Assembly (NCBI GenBank): GCA_044220875.1
Contig: JBGAQH010000002.1
Span: forward strand, 310,001 to 374,000
Direction of reading: 5' to 3'
Origin: JAEUIT01 sp044220875
GTDB lineage: Bacteria > Planctomycetota > Phycisphaerae > Phycisphaerales > SM1A02
DNA: 64,000 bases
Shown here piece by piece: positions 43,432 through 53,364 of this stretch; positions within the stretch are counted from its first letter, which is position 1; each line of letters opens with the position of its first letter. The translations under genes and the position numbers were made by a program. A model generated the notes under the pieces. It ran no database searches and was not told the DNA's origin. It worked only from the letters and a program-made list of their open reading frames with translations.

Positions 43432-44844
43432 TTAGGTGCGCTCGACAAGCCTGATGCGCCGCCAGCGTCCGCTCTCGAACCGGGCCGCCATCACGAACCC
43501 CAGGACGATGATGTACGCGGCCGAAGCGACCCACGGCCCGAGGCTCGACCACTGCGGCATCGAATGGGAGAGCCACCAGCCTCCGCCCACGATCACGGTC
43601 CAGCTGAGCGCCACGGTCACGACGCCGGGCACGATGGTATCGCCGGCGCCGCGCAGGGCGCCGGAGTAGACGATGCCGAGCGCGTCGAAGGTCTGGAAGA
43701 CCGCGGCGCAGATCATCATCGCCCCGCCGATGCGGACGATCTCGGCGGCGTCCTCGGGGCTCGTCCGCTCGCCCAGCGTGAAGACCCCGAGCAGCCGCTC
43801 CCGGAAGATCGCCATGAGGACGCCGCAGGTGGTCATGTAGGCCATGGCCATGATCACGCCGACGCGCGCCCGGTGGGCGGCGACGTCGGGCTGCCCCGCG
43901 CCGATGTACTTGCCGACGAGCGAGGTCGTGGCCACCGAGAAGCCCACGGCGGGCATGAACGCCATGTGCATGTACCGCAGCGTCGCCCACCCCGCGACCA
44001 GGTGCAGCGGCCCGAAGAGCCCGACGAGATAGCTCATGAAGATCGCCCAGCAGATGATCTCGCTCGAGAACTGCAGGGCGTTGGGCCAGCCGAGCCGGAG
44101 GACGTCCGCGATCCGCCGCCAGTCGCAGCGCCACGTGCCGCGGGTCGCGTAGGTGGCGTTCATGCGGGCCGACAGGAAGATCGCCAGCGGAATCGCTCCC
44201 TCGACCGCGGTCCCGATCACCGTCGAGATCGCGGCGCCGCGCACGCCCATCGCCGGCACGCCGGGAACGCCCGGAATCCCCCACGACGGAATGCCCGCCT
44301 CGCCGTAGATGAGGATGTAGTTGCCGATGCAGTTGACGACGTTGCCCGTGATCGCAGCGACGGCGATCACCCGCGGACGCTGGATGCCGAAGAAGAACTG
44401 GGCGATCGCCTTCGTGCACATCGTCACGACGCCGCCGAAGAGGAGCACCTGGGCGTAGGCGACCTCGAGCTCGATGAGCCTCGGCTCGCCGGCGTGCATC
44501 TGCCGGAAGATGACCGGCAGGACGAAGCCGTAGGGAACGAGGAGAAGGAGCCACGCGAAGAGCGACATCCACAGTCCGCTCCACGCGTACTTCGCAGCCT
44601 CGAGGGGCTTCCCGGCGCCGACGTTCTGGCTGACGTAGGTGTTCACCATCGTCACGATCCCGAAGAGGAACGAGATGATGGTGAAGCTCCAGACGCCGCC
44701 GTTGCCCTGCGCGGCGACGGAGATCGCGTCGACGCGCGAGACCATGATCGCGTCCACGAACTGCATCACCGTGTACGACATCATCGTCAGCACGGTGGGC
44801 CACGCGATCGACCACACCTCGCGGATGGGCGAGGGCGCGCTCAT
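43432..44844 (-). CDS. MATE-family multidrug/Na+ efflux transporter
   Basis: This 470-residue polytopic protein has about 12 helices in two similar halves, beginning EVWSIAWPTVLTMMSYTVMQFVDAIMVSRVD (MATE motif 1, Pro and Asp conserved). GNVVNCIGNYILIYG and VGFSVATTSLVGKYIGAGQ are the family's Gly-rich helices. It exports toxic organic cations or metabolites using an ion gradient. The start at 44844 fits the length (about 450-480). Substrate unknown. Confidence 0.9.
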   Translation of the reverse strand: MSAPSPIREVWSIAWPTVLTMMSYTVMQFVDAIMVSRVDAISVAAQGNGGVWSFTIISFLFGIVTMVNTYVSQNVGAGKPLEAAKYAWSGLWMSLFAWLLLLVPYGFVLPVIFRQMHAGEPRLIELEVAYAQVLLFGGVVTMCTKAIAQFFFGIQRPRVIAVAAITGNVVNCIGNYILIYGEAGIPSWGIPGVPGVPAMGVRGAAISTVIGTAVEGAIPLAIFLSARMNATYATRGTWRCDWRRIADVLRLGWPNALQFSSEIICWAIFMSYLVGLFGPLHLVAGWATLRYMHMAFMPAVGFSVATTSLVGKYIGAGQPDVAAHRARVGVIMAMAYMTTCGVLMAIFRERLLGVFTLGERTSPEDAAEIVRIGGAMMICAAVFQTFDALGIVYSGALRGAGDTIVPGVVTVALSWTVIVGGGWWLSHSMPQWSSLGPWVASAAYIIVLGFVMAARFESGRWRRIRLVERT

Positions 44845-44855
44845 GCCCGATCGCT

Positions 44856-44891
44856 CGCCGCGAGACGCGGGGCCCCGTGTCTCCCGCGGCG
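44856..44891 (-). terminator. Terminator hairpin after nuoG
   Basis: A long imperfect stem, 44856-44872 with 44873-44891 (one mismatch, two-base bulge), with almost no loop. It separates the nuoG stop from the MATE start. Confidence 0.6.
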
Positions 44892-44911
44892 GGCGGCACG
44901 CACCCGAGGGC

Positions 44912-46576
44912 TCACAGCTCGACCATCACCATGTCGCTCTCGACATGCTCGTGCTCGGTCGACGGCAGGTGGGCGTGGGCGATCGCCTCGAGTCCCGGCA
45001 GCTTCGCCATCGCCGCGCGCGTCGCCGCGTCGTCGTAGCCCTGCGGGTACTTCGAGAGCCGGTCGGCAAGCAGCTCCATGCCGATCTGGGACTCGCTCTT
45101 GGCGAACTCGCGACCGGGGATCGCCGCGCGGAAGACCTGCATGCGTCCCTTCGCGTTCTCGAAGGTGCCGGCCTTCTCCGCCCAGGTCACGCTGGGCAGG
45201 ACGACCTCGGCCATCGCCGTGATCGCATTGGGCAGCGTGTCGATCGCGATGACCGCGACGCGCCGCAGCGCATCGACGAGGGAGGGCGTCACCCAGTCGC
45301 TCGGATAGTTGCCGGTGATGATCGCGGCACCGAACTCCGGCCGCGAAACCTCGCGGACGAATCCGTTGAAGTCCTCGACCGTGCGGCCGGTTCCGGCGAC
45401 CATGGCCTCGAGCACGCGACGGACGCCGCGGGCGTTCGGGGCCTTCTCGGCGTAGAGCGTGAAGCCGCCCGGGAAGGTCTTGTCCGCGCCGTGGGTGGGG
45501 ACGGGACCGATGCCCAGGAGCGCCTTGGGATCGATGGCCAGCGCGTAGGAGGCCAGGTGATAGGCGTCCTCGCAGGAGAGCATCGGGCTCACGAGAAGCG
45601 CCATCCGCTTCTGGGCGATCGATCCCAGGTGCTTCATCTGGGCCTCGACCCGCTCGATCGCCGCGGCCCACGCGTCCGAGGCCTGGGTCCGCTCGAAGGC
45701 ATGCTCGCCCCTGATCGAGGGCATCGAGAGCCGGTCCTCGCGATGGACGAACTTCCAGCCGTAGCGGACCTCGTCGGTGATCCACCACTTGTTGACCTCG
45801 AGGTTCGTGCGGGGCTTGCAGCGGTAGATGCGCCCGTCGTTGTGCTCGAGGGAGATGTTGTCGCCGCTGGCGGTGATGCCGTCGATCGAGGGCGTCCGCT
45901 TGAGGTACCAGACGCGCTGCTGGAAGAGGAACTCCTTGTCGAGGAGCGCGCCGACCGGGCAGATGTCGGTGACGTTGGCGGAGAGCTCGTTGTTCAGGGC
46001 CATGCCGGGGAAGACGTCGATCTGCTCCGAGGAGCCGCGTCCGTCAACCATCAGCTCGCCGGTGCCGGTCACCTCGCGGGTGAAGCGCACGCAGCGGGTG
46101 CACATGATGCAGCGGTCGCTGTACAGCAGCACGTTCGGACCGACGTCCTTCTTCGGCTGCTTGATCTTGTCCTCCTCGAACCGGCTAACGCCTCGTCCAT
46201 ACTGGTAGGAGTAGTCCTGCAGGTGGCATTCGCCGGCCTTGTCGCAGACCGGGCAGTCGACGGGGTGGTTGATGAGCAGGAGCTCCATCACCGACTTCTG
46301 GTTCGCCGCGGCCTTGGGGCTGTCGGAGAAGACGACCATGCCGTCGGTCGCCGGCTGCTGGCAGGTCGGGACGAGCTTCGGGAAGGGCTCGAGCTTCCCG
46401 GTCTTCGGGTTCGGCGCCCACACCTCGGCGAGGCAGATCCGGCAGCTCGCGACCACCGAGAGACCCGGGTGGTAGCAGTAGTGCGGGATCTCCTTCTCCT
46501 GGTCGAGCGAGGCCTGGAGGATGGTCTGACCCGGCTTGAATTCGACCTTGCAGCCGTTGACGGTGATCGTGGGCAT
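44912..46576 (-). CDS. nuoG: NADH-quinone oxidoreductase subunit G-like iron-sulfur protein
   Basis: This 554-residue protein carries the NuoG cluster set. The N-terminal [2Fe-2S] is YCYHPG, then CRICLAEV, then CQQPATDG. The next is HPVDCPVCDKAGECHLQD (His/Cys [4Fe-4S]). The third is DRCIMCTRCVRFTREVTG with ICPVGAL. A short remnant of the molybdopterin-type domain follows (about 250-554), much shorter than in E. coli NuoG (about 900). Other nuo genes are not in the window. Start ATG 46576 (MPTITVNG), chosen because the upstream extension is not homologous. It is probably in the transcript of addB-addA. Confidence 0.88.
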   Translation of the reverse strand: MPTITVNGCKVEFKPGQTILQASLDQEKEIPHYCYHPGLSVVASCRICLAEVWAPNPKTGKLEPFPKLVPTCQQPATDGMVVFSDSPKAAANQKSVMELLLINHPVDCPVCDKAGECHLQDYSYQYGRGVSRFEEDKIKQPKKDVGPNVLLYSDRCIMCTRCVRFTREVTGTGELMVDGRGSSEQIDVFPGMALNNELSANVTDICPVGALLDKEFLFQQRVWYLKRTPSIDGITASGDNISLEHNDGRIYRCKPRTNLEVNKWWITDEVRYGWKFVHREDRLSMPSIRGEHAFERTQASDAWAAAIERVEAQMKHLGSIAQKRMALLVSPMLSCEDAYHLASYALAIDPKALLGIGPVPTHGADKTFPGGFTLYAEKAPNARGVRRVLEAMVAGTGRTVEDFNGFVREVSRPEFGAAIITGNYPSDWVTPSLVDALRRVAVIAIDTLPNAITAMAEVVLPSVTWAEKAGTFENAKGRMQVFRAAIPGREFAKSESQIGMELLADRLSKYPQGYDDAATRAAMAKLPGLEAIAHAHLPSTEHEHVESDMVMVEL

Positions 46577-46679
46577 AGAGGGCGAGGATTGTACGGGAAG
46601 GTCCCACCGCTGCGGTCGCTCGGGTCGCCCGGAGGCGTCGGAGCCGACGCGGATCGCCGCAACCGCGGCGCTGCGGGGT

Positions 46680-49600
46680 CTACGCCCCGACCGGGATGAC
46701 CGTGCCGGCGTCGAGCAGGACCAGCGTCGCATCGACCGCTCCCATCGCGAGGCCAAAATGCTCGGCGACGGCGGTGCGATAGGCTTCGATCTGAGGCCGG
46801 TAGCGATCGACGAGCTCTCGCGTCGAGTCCGGACCGCTCACCCGGTCGGTCTTGAAGTCGAGGAGGGTCGCTCGGGTCGGCGCCCCCGACGGACCATGCA
46901 AGACCAGGCGGTCAACGGCCCCCTGTTCAAGCCCCCCGCTTTCCGGATCGATCCTCGCGAATCGCCACTCGCGGCGAAGTTCGACCGGGCCACCCGGTCG
47001 GGTGAGGACCGCCCTGATCGGCGCCGCCGCCACGGCCCGCTCGACCAGCGCGGCGCAGCGCTCAATCGTCGTCGCCCGCTTCTCGAGGTCCGATCGCTGC
47101 GCGCTCGGGGCACACCGGCGGGCCGCCGCCGCAAGATCCTCGCGCCGAACGCCGGTCTCGGAGAGCCACTCGATCGACTCCATCATGGCGTGGACGATGA
47201 CGCCCGCATCCATCGCCGCCCGCCTCATCGCGCTCGCCTCGATCTCCTCCTCAAAGCCGCTGCCGCGGCGCGGAAGCTCCCGGGCCGACGCCGATCGGGC
47301 CCGCGTGGCCCGCAGCCCGCTCGGCGGCCGAAGCGAGATCGGTTCGCTCCGCGATGCCGCGGGCGACGCGGGCGGTCGAGCCGAGCCGTCGAGTGCGCTC
47401 CGGGATCCGGCGCGGTGCGCGATCCCCGGCTGCTCCGCGTTCGGGCACCAGGCGCCGCGCAGGATTCCCGCGAAGCTGTTGCCGAAGCTCGGCCCCTCCT
47501 TCGTGCGGGCCGGGCCGACGACCGCGAAGAGCCCGCGCCGCGCCCGAGTGACCGCCACGTAGAGGGTCGAGAGGAACTCGCGATAGGACTCCTCGGTCGT
47601 CGCGTCGATCACCTCGGCGACCTCCTCCTGGCGCGCCGACTCCGCCGCCCATCGGACGACGCGGACATAGGGGCCATCGGGACGTCCCGTGCCGCGGACC
47701 GCCGCAATCGGCGTGCGCATGACGAAGGGCTGGTCGAGGTCGCACAGCACGACCGCGTCGAACTCCAGTCCCTTCGACTGGTGGATGTTCATGACCGTCA
47801 CGCCGCCGCTTCCCTCCTCGTCGAGCGCCTCGGCCCGCAGCGCCGCAGCGACCTCGCCCGGCCGCCGCTCGCGGACGTCGGAGCCGTCGAAGCGCATCGC
47901 CGCCTCGACGAGCTCGTCGAGTCGCTTCGCCTCCCGCGCGTCGACGTCCTCCAGAAGCCGGTCGCGCCAGCGGCGGAACGCCTCGGCATATCCGATTCGG
48001 TCGAAGGTCTTCCGCAGCGATTCGCTCACCCGATGGCGCGAATGGCTGCGGTCGGGCCGATGGTCCGACTCGCCGAGCCCGACGATCGCGCCGAGCGGGG
48101 AATGGGCGATGTGAAAGCAGGCGACGGTGTGGTCGGGATGGTCGGCGAGCGTGAGCGCCGCGAGGATCGCGTTCACGCTGGCGGCGTCGCGCAGCGAGCC
48201 GACCCCGCGCGCCGACGCCGCGACGCCCCGCTCCCGCAGGCGATTGAGCATGCCCGCGACCGGCGCGTTGCGGCGACAGAGGACGCCGATCGAGGCCCCG
48301 GGATGGTCGCGAACGAGCTCGGCCACGAGCGATGCGGCGGCGTCGAGGTTGGCCTCCTGCTGGACCCGCGAATTCGTCCGCGCGTCGGTGCCCGGCGCGA
48401 TGTGCAGCTCGACGGTGCCGGGCGCGCCGGGGACGCCCGATTCGTGCGCCCGCCACGAAGCGAGCCAGGCGTCCGCGGCCTGCCGGTGCGCCGGGTCGCC
48501 CCGCAGGATCGCGGGATTGGCGCGCAGCCCGTCGAAGATCGCGTTCACCGCGTCAAGGACCGCCTGACTGCTGCGGAAGCTCCGCGAGAGCGCGTCGTCG
48601 CGCATCCCCAGCGTCCCCGACTCGAGCACGATCGACGGCAGCCGCTCCAGCAGCGCCGGCGACGCGCCGCGCCATCCGTAGATCGACTGCTTCAGGTCGC
48701 CGACGACGAAGAGGCTCCGCTCGTTCGGGTCGCCGCCGGCGATCTCGCGCACGATCGGCAACAGGGCCCGCCACTGCGGCACGCTCGTGTCCTGAAACTC
48801 GTCGAGCAGCGCATGGCGGAATCGGGCGTCGAGGCGGAAGAAGACCTCGGCGAGGTCGGGCAGCGCGCCCGCGTCGGCAAGGGCCATGGTGAGGTCGTCG
48901 AAGGTGACCGCGCCGGCGGCGCGCTTGGCCTCGCGGAAAGCCCGCTCGAATCGCCCGGCGAGCTCGCGGAGCGCCGCGGTGTGGCGGCGCTGCTCCTCGT
49001 AGGCGAGGTCGAGGGCATGGCCGACCAGCGGCTCGTACGCCGCGACGAGTTCGCCCGGCAGTTCGACGTGGTACCGGAACTCGCCGCGCCGGACCTTCTC
49101 GCCGATGCCGCCGGCGAGAATGGCGCCCCATGCCTCCGCGTCGTGCGGGTCGAGGTCGGCAAGGCGCTCGAGGTCCTTCCTCAGGGCCTTGGCCTGATGC
49201 CCGTTCTTCGGCACGGGCACGGCGCGGAACTCGTCGATCATCGCCCGCACCTCGTCGGCGTCGGCGATGGGGCGCTTCGGCCATTCCCACGCGCTGGCCT
49301 CGCTCTGGCGGAAGACGCGGAGGACCGGACGCACGGAGCCGAGGATCGCGTCGGCGACGCTGAGCCGCGGATGTCCCTTGTTGAGCGCGGCGACGGTCGC
49401 GAGCAGCGAGTCCGCGTCGTCGCCGGCGAGCATGCTCGTCACCGCATCGCCCTCGAGCGCCTCGGTCTCGATCGCATCGAGGACGCGCGGCTCGGGCGGC
49501 ACGCCAAGCTCCGCCGCGAACGCCATCACCGTCGAGGCGAAGAGCGAGTCGAGCGTTCGGATCTGGAGCCGGTCGATCGAGGCGACGGTGCGCTCGAGCG

Positions 49601-49877
49601 CGGCGATCGCCTCCTGCTCGGAGGGCTCGGGCAGGTCGCTGCCGACGGCGAGCCCGCGCCGCGCTGCCGGGTCGAGGACGGCGGCCGCGAGACGGCCCAG
49701 CACGCGATCGCGGATCTCGGCGGCCGCGGCACGCGTGAAGGTGCTGGCCAGGAACTCCGCGGGCGGCACGCCGCGCCGGATGAGCTCGATCGCCCGGCCC
49801 GAGAGCCGAAAGGTCTTGCCGCTGCCGGCCGAGGCGAGGATGCGCTGATGTTCGAGCGGCGGCGGGCGGTGGCTCAT
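46680..49877 (-). CDS. addA: AddA-type helicase-nuclease subunit
   Basis: A double-strand-break resection helicase with a C-terminal nuclease. Its 1065 residues show the UvrD-like motifs in order: ASAGSGKTF (I), TFTRAAAAEI (Ia), LLDEFQDTS (II), GDLKQSIYGWRGA (III), SFRSS (IV), VMNIHQSKGLEFDAVVL (V) and LYVAVTRARRG (VI). The C-terminal nuclease carries TLLDFKTDRV (PD-(D/E)XK motif). With the AddB gene it forms AddAB. The start codon overlaps the AddB stop by 4 bases. It contains no Chi-reading features visible here. Confidence 0.92.
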   Translation of the reverse strand: MSHRPPPLEHQRILASAGSGKTFRLSGRAIELIRRGVPPAEFLASTFTRAAAAEIRDRVLGRLAAAVLDPAARRGLAVGSDLPEPSEQEAIAALERTVASIDRLQIRTLDSLFASTVMAFAAELGVPPEPRVLDAIETEALEGDAVTSMLAGDDADSLLATVAALNKGHPRLSVADAILGSVRPVLRVFRQSEASAWEWPKRPIADADEVRAMIDEFRAVPVPKNGHQAKALRKDLERLADLDPHDAEAWGAILAGGIGEKVRRGEFRYHVELPGELVAAYEPLVGHALDLAYEEQRRHTAALRELAGRFERAFREAKRAAGAVTFDDLTMALADAGALPDLAEVFFRLDARFRHALLDEFQDTSVPQWRALLPIVREIAGGDPNERSLFVVGDLKQSIYGWRGASPALLERLPSIVLESGTLGMRDDALSRSFRSSQAVLDAVNAIFDGLRANPAILRGDPAHRQAADAWLASWRAHESGVPGAPGTVELHIAPGTDARTNSRVQQEANLDAAASLVAELVRDHPGASIGVLCRRNAPVAGMLNRLRERGVAASARGVGSLRDAASVNAILAALTLADHPDHTVACFHIAHSPLGAIVGLGESDHRPDRSHSRHRVSESLRKTFDRIGYAEAFRRWRDRLLEDVDAREAKRLDELVEAAMRFDGSDVRERRPGEVAAALRAEALDEEGSGGVTVMNIHQSKGLEFDAVVLCDLDQPFVMRTPIAAVRGTGRPDGPYVRVVRWAAESARQEEVAEVIDATTEESYREFLSTLYVAVTRARRGLFAVVGPARTKEGPSFGNSFAGILRGAWCPNAEQPGIAHRAGSRSALDGSARPPASPAASRSEPISLRPPSGLRATRARSASARELPRRGSGFEEEIEASAMRRAAMDAGVIVHAMMESIEWLSETGVRREDLAAAARRCAPSAQRSDLEKRATTIERCAALVERAVAAAPIRAVLTRPGGPVELRREWRFARIDPESGGLEQGAVDRLVLHGPSGAPTRATLLDFKTDRVSGPDSTRELVDRYRPQIEAYRTAVAEHFGLAMGAVDATLVLLDAGTVIPVGA

Positions 49878-52708
49878 GCGTCACCGCCGTTCCCGCTGAT
49901 CCTGCCGTCCGCGTCGCGCTCGCGATCGTCGCCGCCGAAGACGAAGGTCTGGAGGATGTCCTCGTGGGGATCGTCCCAGCCGAGCGGATCGCCGAGCGGA
50001 AATTCGCCGCGCCGAATCGCCAGCACGACGCCCTCCGCGACGCGCCGCGCCTCGTCGAGCTCCTCGCCGCCGAAGTCCGCCGCGCACCATCCGGCGCGCC
50101 GCGGGTTCGAGGGCAGGCGCACGTAGCCGAGCTCGATCGTCGACCCCGCGAGGGTCTTCGCGAGGCTCGCGCGCATCCCCTCCCGATAGAGCGGCAGCTG
50201 CAGGTCCTTCCACGGTCCGGTGCCGCTCTTGCCGCTGCGATGCGTCTCGCGCGGCGTCGATCCCGCGTCGCCGGTCTTGTAGTCGATGATCCGCCACGTC
50301 TTGCGGGACTCGTGCAGGTCGATGCGGTCGATCTGCCCCGTGATACGCATCGGAGCCGTGCCCTCCGGGGCGAGGGCGAACGTCGCCGGGAGCCTGAGCT
50401 CGGCCGCATGGATCCGCCAGCCCTCGGCCGCGTGCGCCACCTGCCACGCCGCGAACGGCGCGAAGCGCTGCCGCATCACGTCGAGCTGGAGTCGCACCGC
50501 CGGCAGCGTCCTGGTCCCGAACGCGTCGCGCGCCGCGGCGTCGAATCGGGCGACGAGCTCGCGGCGGAGCGTCTCGGGATCCGTGATGGCCTGCAGGGCC
50601 CGCTCCTGGGCGAAGCCGCGCAGGGCCGCATGGACGAGCGTTCCCAGGTCGGGAACGGGAATCTCGCGCGGATCGTCGTCGACCGTCGCGAGGCGCTCGA
50701 TGCGATCGAGCCAGAAGCGCGTTCCGCAGGCGAGATAGGAGCGGAATCCGGTGACGCTCATCGACCCGAGGTCGCCGGCCCCGGCCGGCGGCTGCGGCAC
50801 GCGGAATCGGGATGTCCCGGCCGCCGAGGGCCGCCAGGCGCGTGCGCCCGACAGGGCCAGCGAGCGGTCGGCCAGGCGGGCGACGCGCCGCGCCAGCTCC
50901 CGGCCGCGGACCCGCAGGAGAAGCCTGCTCGGCACCAGCGGCTCCCCCTCGGCGGAGCGCCGCCCGACGACGAACCGCGTCGACGGCGCCCGGGCGAGGA
51001 GCGCATCGAGGAGCGCAGCGTCGCGCGCCGCACGGCGCGACCGCGTCGCCATGCCTAACAGTTCGCGCACCGACTCGGGGACCAGCGAGTCGCCCGCCCC
51101 GCCCTCGGGCACGCATCCCTCGTTCATGCCGAGCACGACCACGTGCGGCGCCGGCTCGAAGGGAAGCTCGAGCCATCCGATCGCCTCGACCGACCGCTCC
51201 CGCGGATCCGCGGGCAGCCTCAGCGCCGCGCATTCCTCGAGGACGAGCTCCAGGGGATCCCTCGACCGCCGGAGTTCGGGCGGAATCGCGTCGATCGCCT
51301 CGACCGCCAGGCGGAGGCGCTCGACGGCGCCGCGGTCCCCCTCGTCCCAGGGCAGCGAGGCCAGCGCGCCGAGGAGCCCCTCGGGCCGGTCGATCGAGGA
51401 CATCCATGCGTCGACCGCCTCGACGCAGCGGCGCACGACGGCGCCGCTTTCCCCACCGAGCGGCTGGTCGAGCGAGGCGGGCAGGCGCGACTGGCGCACC
51501 TCGTCGAGCGCGGCGATCGGATCGCTCGATTCGCCTTCGGCCTCGGCCTCGCCGCCCGCGGCGCCCGCCATCGCCCCGGCGACCATGCGGCCGAACGCCG
51601 GCCTTCGCAGAAGCGCCGCGAAATCCTCGGGGAGTCGCGACGAGCGATACGCCGCGATCGCCGCGAGCGTCCGCCCCACCGGCGTCGCGGCGAACGGGCG
51701 GCCGGCTGCGACGTGCACGTCGATTCCCGCATCGCGCCCGGCGAGAACGATCGCCTCGGCAAGGTCGGCGTCGGCCAGGGCGAGCGCGACCTGATCGACG
51801 GCGAGTCCCCCGCATTCGGCGGCCCGCTCGGCGATGAAGCGGAGTCCGCACTCGGCGACGTCGCGCGGCGTCTCGGCGGTGACGATCGACTCGTCGGCGA
51901 CCGGCAGCGCCGCGTCATGCCACGCCGCGGTCGCCGCGCCGAACGCGTCGAAGCGGTGGTGATGTTCGGCTCGCGCCGCGACGATCGCCACGACGTTCGG
52001 GCATCGGGCCAGCGCCCGTCGCTGCGCGCCGGCGAGCTCGAGCGTCCCTACGGTGACGACCCGCTCGAAGGCCGGCGCTCCGCGCTCGATGAGGGCGTCG
52101 CGCGCCCCGCGCGGCGTGGCGAGGCCGGCGGCGGCAAGCCTCGCCCGCGCGAGCGGGGCGAGTTGCTCGAGAGCCGCGAGCCGCGTTGCGTCGCCGTGGG
52201 CGGCGCGAACCGCCTCGGCCGCCTCGTCGAAGTCCCGCTCCGCGGCATGCAGCTCGTCCTCCAGGCGGACGACCGTCGCCGCGATCCGCCGCCAGAGCGT
52301 CGCATCGGCGGCATGGCCGCGCGGCACGAAGGGTCCGACGACGGCGGCGTCGGCCTCGTCGAGCGTCGCCTCCCACGCCAGGCGCCGCTCGATCCGCGAC
52401 GCCGTCGGATCGAGCCCCTCAAGCGGAAGGAACGCCCGTTCCACCATCGTTCCGACGGTCGCGATCGTCGGCGCCTCGAGCGCCCGTCGGCGGCGCGAGG
52501 CCTCGATGAGCGTGGCGTGCAGCAGCAGCCGACCGGCCCGCGCCCCGGGGACCACGACGAGCGTGCGCCCGAGGTCGATCACGCGACCGCTTCCGGCGAG
52601 ATCGGCAAGCGCCGCCGCGGCCGCCTCGGGAACGCCGACCGCCGGGTCGACGAATCGAATCGTCGCTCCGGCGCCCGTCAGAATCGTGTCGCGCTCGCCC
52701 GTAACCAC
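49874..52708 (-). CDS. addB: AddB-type nuclease subunit (PD-(D/E)XK)
   Basis: The partner of AddA in double-strand-break processing. The 944 residues have a degenerate helicase-like N-terminus (about 1-700; ATIRFVDPA, LVVVPGARAGRLLLHATLI) and a C-terminal nuclease (about 690-940: SVTGFRSYLACGTRFWLDRI, WRIIDYKTGDAG). The start is a GTG at 52708. Compared with Bacillus AddB it shows only one Cys in the SVTGFRSYLACG stretch and one near the end, so the four-Cys iron-sulfur staple is not seen. It overlaps addA by 4 bases and is divergent from mscL. Confidence 0.88.
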   Translation of the reverse strand: MVTGERDTILTGAGATIRFVDPAVGVPEAAAAALADLAGSGRVIDLGRTLVVVPGARAGRLLLHATLIEASRRRRALEAPTIATVGTMVERAFLPLEGLDPTASRIERRLAWEATLDEADAAVVGPFVPRGHAADATLWRRIAATVVRLEDELHAAERDFDEAAEAVRAAHGDATRLAALEQLAPLARARLAAAGLATPRGARDALIERGAPAFERVVTVGTLELAGAQRRALARCPNVVAIVAARAEHHHRFDAFGAATAAWHDAALPVADESIVTAETPRDVAECGLRFIAERAAECGGLAVDQVALALADADLAEAIVLAGRDAGIDVHVAAGRPFAATPVGRTLAAIAAYRSSRLPEDFAALLRRPAFGRMVAGAMAGAAGGEAEAEGESSDPIAALDEVRQSRLPASLDQPLGGESGAVVRRCVEAVDAWMSSIDRPEGLLGALASLPWDEGDRGAVERLRLAVEAIDAIPPELRRSRDPLELVLEECAALRLPADPRERSVEAIGWLELPFEPAPHVVVLGMNEGCVPEGGAGDSLVPESVRELLGMATRSRRAARDAALLDALLARAPSTRFVVGRRSAEGEPLVPSRLLLRVRGRELARRVARLADRSLALSGARAWRPSAAGTSRFRVPQPPAGAGDLGSMSVTGFRSYLACGTRFWLDRIERLATVDDDPREIPVPDLGTLVHAALRGFAQERALQAITDPETLRRELVARFDAAARDAFGTRTLPAVRLQLDVMRQRFAPFAAWQVAHAAEGWRIHAAELRLPATFALAPEGTAPMRITGQIDRIDLHESRKTWRIIDYKTGDAGSTPRETHRSGKSGTGPWKDLQLPLYREGMRASLAKTLAGSTIELGYVRLPSNPRRAGWCAADFGGEELDEARRVAEGVVLAIRRGEFPLGDPLGWDDPHEDILQTFVFGGDDRERDADGRISGNGGDA

Positions 52709-52942
52709 GGCCGCACTCTAACGTTTCGCCGGCGGCGCGCCATGGCGCCCACGCCCGATCGGCGGGGCACGTCGCGCTGCGCGGGCCGCCGCGCGCGACG
52801 TGCGTGAGAACGGAGACCCCCGCGACGTGGCGGTGCGTTCACCCCAACCTCCCCGCCCGGACCCCTCCGGCCGTTTCGATCCGCTACCCTCCCCGCGTCC
52901 GCGTCCGCACTCCGCAGGCGCGCCTTCAGAGGAGACACCGCG

Positions 52943-53305
52943 ATGGGTTTCGTTTCCGAGTTCAAGGAATTTGCCCTCAAGGGCAACGTCGTCGACATGG
53001 CGGTCGGCGTCATCATCGGCGCCGCCTTCGGCAAGATCGTCAACAGCCTGGTGCAGGACATCCTGATGCCGCCGCTGGGCATGCTGGTCGCCGGCGTCGA
53101 CTTCAAGAACGCCAAGTACGTCCTCAAGGAGGCGCCGCTGCCCGCCGACGAGGTGGCGATCAAGTACGGGAGCTTCGTCAATCTCGTGATCGAGTTCCTG
53201 ATCGTCGCCGTCTCGCTGTTCGTCGTGATCAAGGTGATGAACAGGCTGCTCGCCGCCAAGGGCAGCTTTGTTCCGGCCATCCCGGGCTTCATCAAGAAGC
53301 CCTGA
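52943..53305 (+). CDS. mscL: Large-conductance mechanosensitive channel MscL
   Basis: This 120-residue inner-membrane channel releases solutes on hypo-osmotic shock. The first helix, KGNVVDMAVGVIIGAAFGKI (about 13-32), carries the pore constriction. A periplasmic loop and the second helix (about 72-95, VNLVIEFLIVAVSLFVVIKV) follow, then a short C-terminal helix. AGAGGAG lies about seven bases before the ATG. It is monocistronic, with a strong hairpin after it. Confidence 0.97.
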   Translation: MGFVSEFKEFALKGNVVDMAVGVIIGAAFGKIVNSLVQDILMPPLGMLVAGVDFKNAKYVLKEAPLPADEVAIKYGSFVNLVIEFLIVAVSLFVVIKVMNRLLAAKGSFVPAIPGFIKKP

Positions 53306-53334
53306 TCGCCGCGTGTTCCATCGCGAAGGAGTTG

Positions 53335-53364
53335 ACCGGCCCGCGGCGCCCGCCGCGGGCCGGT
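53335..53364. terminator. Bidirectional terminator between mscL and the KS operon
   Basis: A 14-bp perfect G+C stem (53335-53348 with 53351-53364) lies between convergent stop codons. The two-base loop implies that the inner pairs open. Confidence 0.72.

Noticed and set aside
38767..45222. A plus-strand open frame of more than 2100 codons
   Set aside because: It runs antisense across SpoIID-like, alphaCTD, DUF2330 and MATE genes, which are recognisable on the minus strand. Its protein is Arg/Asp/His-rich with no domain; such frames are common in G+C-rich DNA.
46536..50126. A plus-strand open frame of about 1200 codons opposite addA
   Set aside because: It is antisense to addA, which carries all helicase motifs. 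The frame has no homology-like pattern.
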